From assembly GCF_901875575.1 (NCBI RefSeq), contig NZ_CABFMF010000002.1:1-61556 (forward strand): a stretch of DNA of 61,556 nt. The letters run 5' to 3'. The DNA comes from an uncultured Streptococcus sp. Its GTDB lineage: Bacteria > Bacillota > Bacilli > Lactobacillales > Streptococcaceae. The position numbers and the translations under genes are program-made. This document shows, piece by piece, positions 52,681 through 60,072 of the stretch; the stretch's first letter is position 1, and each line of letters begins with the position of its first letter. Below the pieces are notes generated by a model that had not been told where the DNA came from, did no database searches, and worked only from the letters and a program-made list of their open reading frames with translations.

Positions 52681-53928
52681 TTAGATATCATTTTTGAGAT
52701 TAATAACTGTCAAAAGAATAGCTATCAAGGAAAGACCAACAAATAGCATCCAAGTCAACTGTATATTCCATACAGCTACAAGTGAAAAACAGGCTGTTCC
52801 CACAGGTATGGATAAGGTAAACAATAAACCTAAAAAATTACTGGTACGAGCTAGAACCTCTGGAGCTAGATTTTTCAGGAGCATGGCACTAATCTTTGGT
52901 TGAACTTTACCAGACACATACAGAGTTGAACAGAGAAATAGTAAACCAAGTACGACTTGATTGAATAAATTAGCTAGACCAACTAGACTGAGTCCTACGG
53001 TCACCCACATCATCAATCTAGGCAAGGACTGCTTCCCAAAATAATCATTGCCCGTAAGGCTACTGATGATGATTGCTAGCAAAGCACAGAATTGACTGAT
53101 AAATAATGCCTCTGTGTAAGAAAAGTCCAAAAGAGAATGGCTCAAAAAGAAGATGTTATAGATGCTTCCTAAAGCGCCACCCAAGGCATTGATAAGCAAG
53201 ACAGCACAGAGCATAAAACCAAAGTTTTTCTGCCCACCTTTAAGAAAAACGAGACGTAAATTTCGATAAATCGTTAGGAACTGCTCTTTAATCGGAAGCT
53301 TCTCATTTTTTAGAATTTCACCATCAGCAGATGACATTGACAGGCTCAATTTGCTTTTTCCTAAAAAGAGGATGACGGCTGATACTAGGAAGAAACAGGC
53401 ATTGATTCCCGCAACGAGGGAAAAATTGTTGACCGATAGACCTAAGAGCCAGACTCCAAAAGCTTGACCACCAATAGCTGAAATATAGGTGATGAACTGG
53501 GAAAAAGAATAAGCCTCCATCAAATCATCTTCAGCTACTTTTTCCTTAATGAGAGGCATGCGCAAGCCACCTGCAAAATCACTGATGACATCACTAATGA
53601 CATTGATTAAACACAGGCTAGAAAAGGCAAAGAGACTAGCTTGCTGGACAACTAGGGCTGCTAGAAAAAATAAAACCGCCTGAAACAAACCACTATAGAC
53701 CATCCATTTGACCTTGGCCCTCGTATAATCTGCCCGAATCCCTACAAAAACTGTAAAGAAAGTCGGAAGAATCATGACAATATTCGCCATAGCAACCGCA
53801 AAAGATGCTTGTGGCAGGGTCGATGCATAGACGATAAAGACCAGATTAAAAATCGAAGCACCAAAAGCATTGAAGAAGCGTGACAAAGTCAAGAGTCGAT
53901 AAGCTTGATTTCTAAACAATAGTTTCAT
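52681..53928 (-). CDS. Major facilitator superfamily transporter
   Basis: A 415-aa membrane protein with about 12 TM helices (for example FNAFGASIFNLVFIVYAS, then GIRADYTRAKVKWM as the loop 2-3 motif). It resembles drug/proton antiporters of the MFS_1/enterobactin-exporter type; substrate unknown. SD GGGAGAT precedes the ATG. A BOX with three boxB units begins 24 bp upstream of the start codon, within the leader or promoter. Confidence 0.88.
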   Translation of the reverse strand: MKLLFRNQAYRLLTLSRFFNAFGASIFNLVFIVYASTLPQASFAVAMANIVMILPTFFTVFVGIRADYTRAKVKWMVYSGLFQAVLFFLAALVVQQASLFAFSSLCLINVISDVISDFAGGLRMPLIKEKVAEDDLMEAYSFSQFITYISAIGGQAFGVWLLGLSVNNFSLVAGINACFFLVSAVILFLGKSKLSLSMSSADGEILKNEKLPIKEQFLTIYRNLRLVFLKGGQKNFGFMLCAVLLINALGGALGSIYNIFFLSHSLLDFSYTEALFISQFCALLAIIISSLTGNDYFGKQSLPRLMMWVTVGLSLVGLANLFNQVVLGLLFLCSTLYVSGKVQPKISAMLLKNLAPEVLARTSNFLGLLFTLSIPVGTACFSLVAVWNIQLTWMLFVGLSLIAILLTVINLKNDI

Positions 53929-53951
53929 AGGTAATCTCCCTTCTTGTTCGA

Positions 53952-54193
53952 ATACTCAATGAAAATCAAGGAGCAAACCAGGAAGCTAGCCGCAGGTTGC
54001 TCAAAGCACAGCTTTGAGGTTGGGGATAGAACTGACGAAGTCAGCTCAAAGTACTGCTTTGAGGTTGTAGATAAGACTGACGAAGTCAGCTCAAAGTACT
54101 GCTTTGAGGTTGTAGATAAGACTGACGAAGTCAGTAACCATACCTACGGCAAGGTGAGGCTGACGTGGTTTGAAGAGATTTTCGAAGAGTATA
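53952..54193 (+). repeat. BOX element (A1-B3-C1)
   Basis: boxA (ATACTCAATGAAAATCAAGG) is followed by three boxB units (CAAAGTACTGCTTTGAGG plus GACTGACGAAGTCAG) and boxC ending GAAGAGTATA. It is opposite in orientation to the BOX at 55685-55918, which also has three boxB. Confidence 0.95.
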
Positions 54194-54285
54194 AGTTCTA
54201 TGTGAAGTATGACTATAGTATAGCACTTAGAAATTTTAGAGGAAAAACTTTTGAATATATGCAACAAATAAAATGAGCAAAAAGA

Positions 54286-54336
54286 AACGATAGAATTTCT
54301 CCAGTGACACGAGAGAGCCCAACAGTTCTATCGCTT
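54286..54336 (-). terminator. Terminator after the Rgg gene
   Basis: CGATAGAA and TTCTATCG form the stem with a ~30-nt loop, followed on the minus strand by TTTCTTTTTG. Confidence 0.7.
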
Positions 54337-54370
54337 CAAATTTCAAATGATTTTCTTGGTTTGCAGATAT

Positions 54371-55222
54371 TCAAGAATCGGTCGTTTTTCTATAGTATTC
54401 GGCCGATTTATTACAGCCAAGCATCTCAAAAATATGGACAGCATCCTCCATCTTTTTCTGACCTTCCTTGACTCTTCCCTGCTTGCTATCAAGGAGACCC
54501 TCTGCCCACAAATAGACAGTTCGGAAATAGGTTTCATTTTCATTGTAGAAATGCTCTTCAATGACACGTTTAAAATAATGGGCATTAGTAAATTCTTCAC
54601 ACTCAATGCTGGCTAAAAAACCATTCAATAGCATGGTGTGAAACAGGTTTCGATTACCAGACATTTCCATTAGAAAGTCAGATTTGCGGACCATTTCTCG
54701 TACATATCTAGTAAAAAGAGAAGCAGATAAAAAGGGAGAACTGACTGAAAATAAATTGAGTTCATAGATTCCCCAAATTTCAGTAGAAAACAAGTAGTCA
54801 TGAAGGACTCTCCCTTCCTCTGCCGTTAACTCTACCGTATCATCCATGCCCTTCATATAAGACTTGATAATAATGGCATTTAGAATATGTTTCTGTTTGT
54901 TGTGAAAATGGGCATGCTTTTGATACTCCCTACGATACAAGTCCTCAAGCGGAGCTATGTTCTTTGGATCCAAGACATCTATGATTTCTTTTCTCAACTC
55001 AGAATCTGTATCATGCTGAAAACCTCTCGCCAGAAAGAGGATTTCCTCCACACTGGCAGATATATTTTCTAGGGCGAATAGAAACTTTTCCACCGAAAGC
55101 TCACTCTGACCCGTTTCAAAGCGAGATAACATAGACGGCGAAAATTGTCCCCCAGTTGCTTGTCTCAGCGAGATATTTCTTGACTCTCGTAATTGTCTAA
55201 AGACTTTTCCAATCTGCTCCAT
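54371..55222 (-). CDS. Rgg/MutR family transcription regulator
   Basis: A 283-aa regulator with an N-terminal XRE domain (about 5-65, NISLRQATGGQFSPSMLSRFETGQSELS) and a helical C-terminal Rgg domain (about 70-283). Family members are controlled by short hydrophobic peptides. I find no short pheromone gene within the flanking 150 bp on either strand. SD GGGGGAAG precedes the ATG. It lies between inverted BOX elements, next to an MFS gene that could be a target. Confidence 0.88.
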   Translation of the reverse strand: MEQIGKVFRQLRESRNISLRQATGGQFSPSMLSRFETGQSELSVEKFLFALENISASVEEILFLARGFQHDTDSELRKEIIDVLDPKNIAPLEDLYRREYQKHAHFHNKQKHILNAIIIKSYMKGMDDTVELTAEEGRVLHDYLFSTEIWGIYELNLFSVSSPFLSASLFTRYVREMVRKSDFLMEMSGNRNLFHTMLLNGFLASIECEEFTNAHYFKRVIEEHFYNENETYFRTVYLWAEGLLDSKQGRVKEGQKKMEDAVHIFEMLGCNKSAEYYRKTTDS

Positions 55223-55346
55223 AGACTTCCCCCTGATTCTATATTTTCTTTATATTATCATATTTTTTCAGAAAATTCATCAAAAACTTGCCAAATTGTC
55301 AGAATTATGAGAAAATAGAGGATATTTATCACGTGGAGGGACTGCT

Positions 55347-55688
55347 ATGAGAGACGATATCAAAATCAATGACCGTGCTTTGGCCTTGCAAGACCAAATT
55401 ATCGAAAAACTAGAGAAGGTTTTTGATACAGATGTGGAATTGGATGTTTACAATCTAGGACTGATTTATGAAATCAATCTGGATGAAACAGGCCTCTGCA
55501 AGATTGTCATGACCTTCACTGACACTGCCTGTGATTGCGCCGAAAGCCTGCCTATCGAAATCGTCGCAGGTCTGAAACAAATCGAGGGTATCGAAGATGT
55601 CAAGGTTGAAGTTACCTGGTCGCCTGCTTGGAAAATCACACGAATCAGTCGCTACGGCCGCATTGCCCTTGGACTACCACCTCGTTAA
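55347..55688 (+). CDS. DUF59/MIP18-like metal-sulfur cluster assembly protein
   Basis: A 113-aa single-domain protein with the conserved DVELDVYNLGLIYEI start and the Cys-containing loop TDTACDCAESLP (about 61-72), close to SufT/PaaD-type proteins that help deliver Fe-S clusters. SD GGAGGG precedes the ATG. Its TAA stop is formed at the edge of a BOX element. The Fe-S dehydratase IlvD, encoded next in the opposite direction, is a plausible client. Confidence 0.88.
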   Translation: MRDDIKINDRALALQDQIIEKLEKVFDTDVELDVYNLGLIYEINLDETGLCKIVMTFTDTACDCAESLPIEIVAGLKQIEGIEDVKVEVTWSPAWKITRISRYGRIALGLPPR

Positions 55689-55918
55689 TACTCTTCAAAC
55701 CACGTCAGCATCGGCTTGTCGTAGATATATGTTACTGACTTCGTCAGTTCTATCTACAACCTCAAAGCAGTGCTTTGAGCTGACTTCGTCAGTCTTATCT
55801 ACAACCTCAAAGCAGTACTTTGAGCTGACTTCGTCAGTTCTATCCACAACCTCAAAACAGTGTTTTGAGCAACCTGCGCCTAGCTTTCTAGTTTGCTCTT
55901 TGATTTTTATTGAGTATA
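55685..55918 (-). repeat. BOX element (A1-B3-C1, shortened boxC)
   Basis: Minus-strand boxA begins at TATACTCAATAAAAATCAAA (55918), then three boxB units and a boxC lacking the CGAAAATCT segment near its end. It forms a ~240-bp inverted repeat with 53952-54193. Confidence 0.95.
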
Positions 55919-55948
55919 AGCAGGCAAATCACTTTTGAAGATGAAAAG

Positions 55949-55972
55949 AAGCAAGCCGAGATTGGCTTGCTT
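55949..55972. terminator. Terminator after ilvD
   Basis: AAGCAAGCC pairs perfectly with GGCTTGCTT around a 6-nt loop, with A and T flanks usable in both directions. Confidence 0.85.
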
Positions 55973-55979
55973 TTTAAGT

Positions 55980-57683
55980 TTATTTTTTACCTGACTTGTC
56001 CATATTCCAGAAGTCTGTCACGGCTCCACGAGAAGCAGATGATACGATATGGGCATATTTACCGAGGACACCACGACTGTAAAGTGGTGGCAAGGTTGTT
56101 TCTGCCTTGCGTTTTTCAAGTTCTTCTTCGGATACGGCCATGGAAATTTCTTTGGTATCTTGGTCAACCGTAACGATATCGCCTGTACGAAGGTAGGCAA
56201 TTGGTCCACCATCCTGAGCTTCAGGAGCGATATGTCCAACAACCAGACCATAAGTCCCACCAGAGAAACGGCCATCCGTCAAGAGGGCAACCTTGTCTCC
56301 TTGACCTTTACCAACGATCATGGATGAAAGTGACAGCATCTCAGGCATACCAGGACCACCCTTAGGTCCAACGAAACGGACAACAACTACATCGCCATCA
56401 ACGATTTCATCTGTCAGAACAGCCTGAATGGCATCTTCTTCTGAATCAAAGACCTTAGCTGGACCAACGTGACGACGCACTTTCACACCTGATACCTTGG
56501 CAACCGCACCGTCTGGTGCAAGGTTCCCGTTCAAGATGATAAGCGGACCATCTGCACGTTTTGGATTTTCAAGAGGCATGATAACTTTTTGACCTGGTGT
56601 CAGATCTGCAAAGTCAGCCAAGTTCTCAGCAACTGTCTTACCAGTACATGTGATGCGGTCTCCATGAAGGAAACCATTTGCCAAGAGATATTTCATAACC
56701 GCAGGCACACCACCGACTTCGTAGAGATCTTGGAAGACATACTGACCAGATGGTTTCAAGTCAGCCAAGTGAGGCACACGCTCTTGGATGGTATTGAAGT
56801 CCTCAAGTGACAAATCAACATTGGCAGCATGGGCAATGGCAAGCAAGTGAAGAGTGGCGTTTGTAGAACCACCGAGAGCCATGGTTACAGTAATGGCGTC
56901 TTCAAAGGCTTCACGAGTCAAGATATCTGACGGTTTGAGACCAAGCTCCAGCATATTGACAACAGCACGTCCTGCTGCTTCGATGTCTTCTTTCTTATCA
57001 GCTGATTCAGCTGGGTGAGATGAAGAGCCTGGCAAACTCATACCTAGAACTTCAATAGCAGTCGCCATGGTATTAGCAGTATACATACCACCACAGCCAC
57101 CAGGTCCAGGGCAGGCATTACATTCAAGACGTTTCACGTCCTCAGCCGTCATATCACCGTGGTTCCATTTTCCGATACCCTCAAAAACAGAAACCAAATC
57201 GATATCTTTGCCATCAAGATTTCCCGGTGCAATAGTTCCACCATAAGCGAAAATTGCTGGAATATCCATATTAGCAATAGCAATCATAGATCCAGGCATG
57301 TTCTTGTCACAGCCACCGATAGCGACGAAGGCATCGACATTGTGGCCACCCATAGCCGCCTCGATTGAGTCTGCAATGATATCACGAGATGTCAAAGAGA
57401 AACGCATACCAGGCGTTCCCATGGCAATCCCATCCGCTACAGTAATAGTTCCAAACTGCACAGGCCAAGCACCTGCAGATTTGACACCTTCTTTAGCCAA
57501 TTTCCCAAAATCATGCAAGTGGATATTACATGGTGTATTTTCCGCCCAAGTCGAAATCACTCCCACAATCGGTGTTTCAAAGTCCTTATCTGTCATACCA
57601 GTCGCACGAAGCATAGCACGGTTTGGTGATTTTACCATACTGTCATAAATGCTACTGCGGTGACGTTTATCTAATTCAGTCAT
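55980..57683 (-). CDS. ilvD: Dihydroxy-acid dehydratase
   Basis: A 567-aa Fe-S dehydratase for valine/isoleucine/leucine synthesis, converting 2,3-dihydroxy acids to 2-keto acids. Cluster cysteines are in AIGGCDKNMPGSM (about 118-130) and ECNACPGPGGCGGMYTA (about 188-204); LLTDGRFSGGTYGLVVGH is the C-terminal signature. Length is normal. No T-box or long leader is visible in the upstream 180 bp. Confidence 0.96.
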   Translation of the reverse strand: MTELDKRHRSSIYDSMVKSPNRAMLRATGMTDKDFETPIVGVISTWAENTPCNIHLHDFGKLAKEGVKSAGAWPVQFGTITVADGIAMGTPGMRFSLTSRDIIADSIEAAMGGHNVDAFVAIGGCDKNMPGSMIAIANMDIPAIFAYGGTIAPGNLDGKDIDLVSVFEGIGKWNHGDMTAEDVKRLECNACPGPGGCGGMYTANTMATAIEVLGMSLPGSSSHPAESADKKEDIEAAGRAVVNMLELGLKPSDILTREAFEDAITVTMALGGSTNATLHLLAIAHAANVDLSLEDFNTIQERVPHLADLKPSGQYVFQDLYEVGGVPAVMKYLLANGFLHGDRITCTGKTVAENLADFADLTPGQKVIMPLENPKRADGPLIILNGNLAPDGAVAKVSGVKVRRHVGPAKVFDSEEDAIQAVLTDEIVDGDVVVVRFVGPKGGPGMPEMLSLSSMIVGKGQGDKVALLTDGRFSGGTYGLVVGHIAPEAQDGGPIAYLRTGDIVTVDQDTKEISMAVSEEELEKRKAETTLPPLYSRGVLGKYAHIVSSASRGAVTDFWNMDKSGKK

Positions 57684-57809
57684 TTGTTCCCTCCCATTTC
57701 AGTTTTTACTATTATAGCACATTTTAAAAGCAATGAACAGAAGAAAATTCTTGAATTTTCAGAAAATTCTATACAGCAACCTTTTATTTAAAAATATTAC
57801 ATTTATTTC

Positions 57810-57848
57810 TTGACTTTATAAATTAAAGTGATATCATTTAGATATCAT
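57810..57848 (+). promoter_or_regulatory. Promoter and repeated motif before the SPFH gene
   Basis: TTGACT (57810-57815), 16 bp, TATCAT (57832-57837). The heptamer ATATCAT is repeated directly (57831-57837 and 57842-57848), the first copy covering the -10. This could be an operator for the Arc-like protein encoded in the same operon. Confidence 0.55.
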
Positions 57849-57867
57849 ATAATAGGAGGTCATTCTT

Positions 57868-58875
57868 ATGACTGAAAAACTAATCAATTCAAAACCAAAT
57901 GGTATATTAGCATTGATTCTCATTGAGTTGACAATCGTACTCGGTGTCTTTATATTTATAATGGGTGTTGGTTCGGAAAACATTTTTGGAATGATTATCG
58001 GACCTTTACTAATCGTAATTGCAGTGCTAACTCATGCTGGTTTAAAAGTTGTCAAACCTCAAGAAGCTCTGGTTCTGACACTCTTTGGTAACTATACAGG
58101 TACCATCAAAGAACCTGGTTTTTACTTTGTCAATCCCTTCAGCGTAGCGGTCAACCCTGCAAACCACACTCGACTTGGACAAAGTGGTGATGTTAGCACA
58201 AAGTCTCCTTTTTTAGGAGCTAAATCATCAAATGACAATGATGTAAATATTGAAATTAGCAAGAAACACATTTCACTCAAAGTCATGACCTTGAGCAATT
58301 CTCGCCAAAAAATCAATGATTGTCTAGGAAATCCTGTAGAAATCGGTATCGCGGTAACTTGGAGAGTTGTCGATACCGCTATGGCAGTATTCAACGTTGA
58401 TAACTACAAGGAATATCTTTCATTACAATGTGATAGCGCCCTCCGTAATATTGTCCGCATCTATCCTTACGATGTGTCTCCTAATGTGGACACTACAGGT
58501 GACGGGCAAGCAGATGAAGGTAGTCTCCGTGGCTCTAGCGAAATTGTAGCTAACCGTATTCGTGAAGAAATCCAAAGTCGTGTTGAAGATGCTGGCTTAG
58601 AAATCCTTGAAGCACGTATTACTTACCTAGCTTACGCTCCAGAAATTGCTGCTGTCATGCTTCAACGCCAACAAGCATCTGCCATTATTGATGCCCGTAA
58701 GATGATTGTGGATGGTGCTGTAGGAATGGTTGAAATGGCACTAGAACGACTCAATGAAGGGGAATTGGTAGAGCTTGACGAAGAACGAAAAGCTGCCATG
58801 GTTTCAAATCTCCTTGTCGTACTCTGTGGCAATCATGATGCACAACCAATTGTCAACACAGGAAGTCTTTACTAA
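57868..58875 (+). CDS. SPFH/Band 7 domain protein
   Basis: A 335-aa protein with two N-terminal TM helices (about 13-33 and 38-58) followed by an SPFH domain (about 65-250, VKPQEALVLTLFGNYTGTIKEPGFYFVNP in two blocks) and a helical C-terminal part with LQRQQASAIIDARKMIVDGA. It probably scaffolds membrane microdomains. SD AGGAGGT precedes the ATG. The Arc-like gene follows 2 bp after its stop. Confidence 0.9.
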   Translation: MTEKLINSKPNGILALILIELTIVLGVFIFIMGVGSENIFGMIIGPLLIVIAVLTHAGLKVVKPQEALVLTLFGNYTGTIKEPGFYFVNPFSVAVNPANHTRLGQSGDVSTKSPFLGAKSSNDNDVNIEISKKHISLKVMTLSNSRQKINDCLGNPVEIGIAVTWRVVDTAMAVFNVDNYKEYLSLQCDSALRNIVRIYPYDVSPNVDTTGDGQADEGSLRGSSEIVANRIREEIQSRVEDAGLEILEARITYLAYAPEIAAVMLQRQQASAIIDARKMIVDGAVGMVEMALERLNEGELVELDEERKAAMVSNLLVVLCGNHDAQPIVNTGSLY

Positions 58876-58877
58876 AG

Positions 58878-59078
58878 ATGGCTGAAGCTAAAAAAAAGCA
58901 GATCCCCCTTCGACTCTCAACAAAGTTATACGCTGCACTCGCATCATGGGCAGAAGATGACTTTCGTTCAGTCAATGGGCAAATCGAATATCTCCTCACA
59001 GAGTGTGTCAAGCAACGGAAGAAAGACGGAAAATACGTCTCAGAAACCATTGACGAACCATTTGAGATTGATATTTAG
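58878..59078 (+). CDS. Arc-like ribbon-helix-helix DNA-binding protein
   Basis: A 66-aa protein with the RHH core KKQIPLRLSTKLYAALASWAEDDFRSVNGQIEYLL in two blocks (about 6-40), then a charged tail. It starts 2 bp after the SPFH stop codon. Arc-type partners of SPFH proteins recur in Firmicutes; it may autoregulate through ATATCAT repeats or act with the membrane protein. Confidence 0.85.
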   Translation: MAEAKKKQIPLRLSTKLYAALASWAEDDFRSVNGQIEYLLTECVKQRKKDGKYVSETIDEPFEIDI

Positions 59079-59082
59079 CATT

Positions 59083-59118
59083 TTCTCCTGTTTGCTATGT
59101 CGGACAGGAGAATTTTTT
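59083..59118 (+). terminator. Terminator after the SPFH-Arc operon
   Basis: TTCTCCTGT pairs with ACAGGAGAA, followed by six T's. Confidence 0.9.
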
Positions 59119-59229
59119 CATCTTTTTTTGTCAAGTAACTTTACTTTACAAAAAAAATGTGTTATTCTAGTATGGTTGATGAAAATCAGTAGATTGAATC
59201 GAATATAAATACCTAAAGGAGAAATCAAA

Positions 59230-59412
59230 ATGGCAGTACCTGCACGTCGCACTTCAAAAGCGAAGAAAAACAAACGTCGTACACACTACAAAGTAACAGC
59301 TCCATCTGTAAACTTTGACGAAACTACTGGAGATTACTCACGTTCTCACCGTGTATCACTTAAAGGATACTACAAAGGACGTAAAATCGCTAAAGCTGCA
59401 GCAGCTGAATAA
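59230..59412 (+). CDS. rpmF: Ribosomal protein bL32
   Basis: A 60-aa ribosomal protein with the typical AVPARRTSKAKKNKRRTHYK start, 4 codons from the N-terminus, and the late GYYKGRKI segment. It belongs to the large subunit near the peptidyl exit. It lacks the zinc-binding cysteines, as in the C-minus form. SD AAAGGAGAAA precedes the ATG, and rpmG follows after 15 bp. Confidence 0.97.
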   Translation: MAVPARRTSKAKKNKRRTHYKVTAPSVNFDETTGDYSRSHRVSLKGYYKGRKIAKAAAAE

Positions 59413-59427
59413 TAGAAGGGAGATACC

Positions 59428-59577
59428 ATGCGCGTAAATATTACACTTGAACACAAAGAATCTGGTGAACGCTTGTACCTTACTTCTAAAAACAAACGTA
59501 ACACTCCAGACCGTCTTCAATTGAAGAAATACTCACCAAAACTTCGCAAACACGTTGTGTTTACAGAGGTTAAGTAG
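59428..59577 (+). CDS. rpmG: Ribosomal protein bL33
   Basis: A 49-aa protein ([20 protein letters not shown] start, KHVVFTEVK end) of the large subunit, without zinc-binding cysteine pairs. SD AGGGAGAT precedes the ATG. It is second in the rpmF-rpmG operon. The 3' end of rpmG is a known integration site of streptococcal mobile elements, and accessory DNA begins right after it here. Confidence 0.96.
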
Positions 59578-59729
59578 ACATTCAATACACGTCAGTTGAC
59601 GGTGAAAACCTTGATTTAAAGCAATTCTTGAAATTCTAAATTTCAATAGATTGCAACAAAAATCAGCCGAATGACTACATTTTTGACTACATTTTTTGTG
59701 AAATAAATTAGATGTTAGGATATATAGAA
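59578..59729. other. AT-rich stretch downstream of rpmG
   Basis: No gene. A 22-codon plus-strand frame ends NQPNDYIFDYIFCEIN then stop (about 59648-59711) and holds the direct repeat GACTACATTTTT. This type of ending can occur at the edge of integrated elements. It may be a remnant of an integrase end or attachment region, but no integrase signature is left. Confidence 0.3.
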
Positions 59730-59763
59730 AACGCTCTAGTCATATTGTCTAGAGCGTTTTTTT
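59730..59763 (+). terminator. Terminator, copy 1 of the flanking hairpin
   Basis: AACGCTCTAG pairs with CTAGAGCGTT (10 bp) around a 9-nt loop, followed by a T run. The inner 23 bp (59733-59755) recur exactly at 61072-61094. Confidence 0.88.
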
Positions 59764-59937
59764 GTTCTATCAAATTAACCTAAGTTACCTAACAGAAAAT
59801 TTTGTGACTATTAACAGACTTTTACTTCAAAATGTAGTTTTTAGCAACTATTTAACCTTATTTTTTCTACTCTTCGATTTGGTGGCTCATTAAAAAAATC
59901 AATGAATATCAGCCTACTTTAGTTTTTTATAGTGAAA

Positions 59938-59946
59938 TGTTATAAT
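59938..59946 (+). promoter_or_regulatory. Extended -10 promoter of the tRNA-like RNA
   Basis: TGTTATAAT (TG at 59938-59939, TATAAT at 59941-59946) is a consensus extended -10. No good -35 is visible, which this promoter class tolerates. The expected start (59952-59955) is at the first base of the tRNA-like acceptor stem. Confidence 0.75.
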
Positions 59947-59954
59947 AGTAATGA

Positions 59955-60049
59955 GAGCATTTGGTGTAAGTGGTTGCATATGGGATTTTAACTATTCGTT
60001 TATTGAATCCTTAGTCCCAGGGGACCGAGTTCGATTCTCGGAATGCTCA
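59955..60049 (+). ncRNA. tRNA-like RNA with a 29-nt anticodon loop
   Basis: A near-perfect tRNA body on the plus strand. The acceptor GAGCATT (59955-59961) pairs with AATGCTC (60042-60048), discriminator A60049. The D arm is GTGT/GCAT with loop AAGTGGTT including GG. The anticodon stem TGGGA (59981-59985) pairs with TCCCA (60015-60019). The variable loop is GGGGA. The T arm CCGAG/CTCGG has the canonical loop TTCGATT. The anticodon loop, however, is 29 nt instead of 7 and can form an inner hairpin ATTC/GAAT with a 7-nt loop. CCA is not encoded. It cannot decode normally without splicing; a tRNA mimic is the best description. The SD of the HEPN-like gene starts 8 nt after it. Confidence 0.7.
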
Positions 60050-60072
60050 TATAAATAGGTGGTGTTGTGGTG

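Noticed and set aside
53944..54276. 110-residue open frame starting MKIKEQTRKLAAG
   Set aside because: It is the translation of a BOX element (boxA, three boxB, boxC); the same peptide start appears at another BOX at 51317. Repetitive DNA, no SD.
59648..59711. Integrase C-terminal remnant after rpmG
   Set aside because: Only 22 codons with low-complexity DYIFDYIF; no catalytic residues. Kept as a possible element edge but not called a gene.
59986..60014. Small self-splicing intron in a functional tRNA
   Set aside because: Only 22 extra nucleotides, far too short for a group I or II intron, and bacteria lack the archaeal-type splicing endonuclease.
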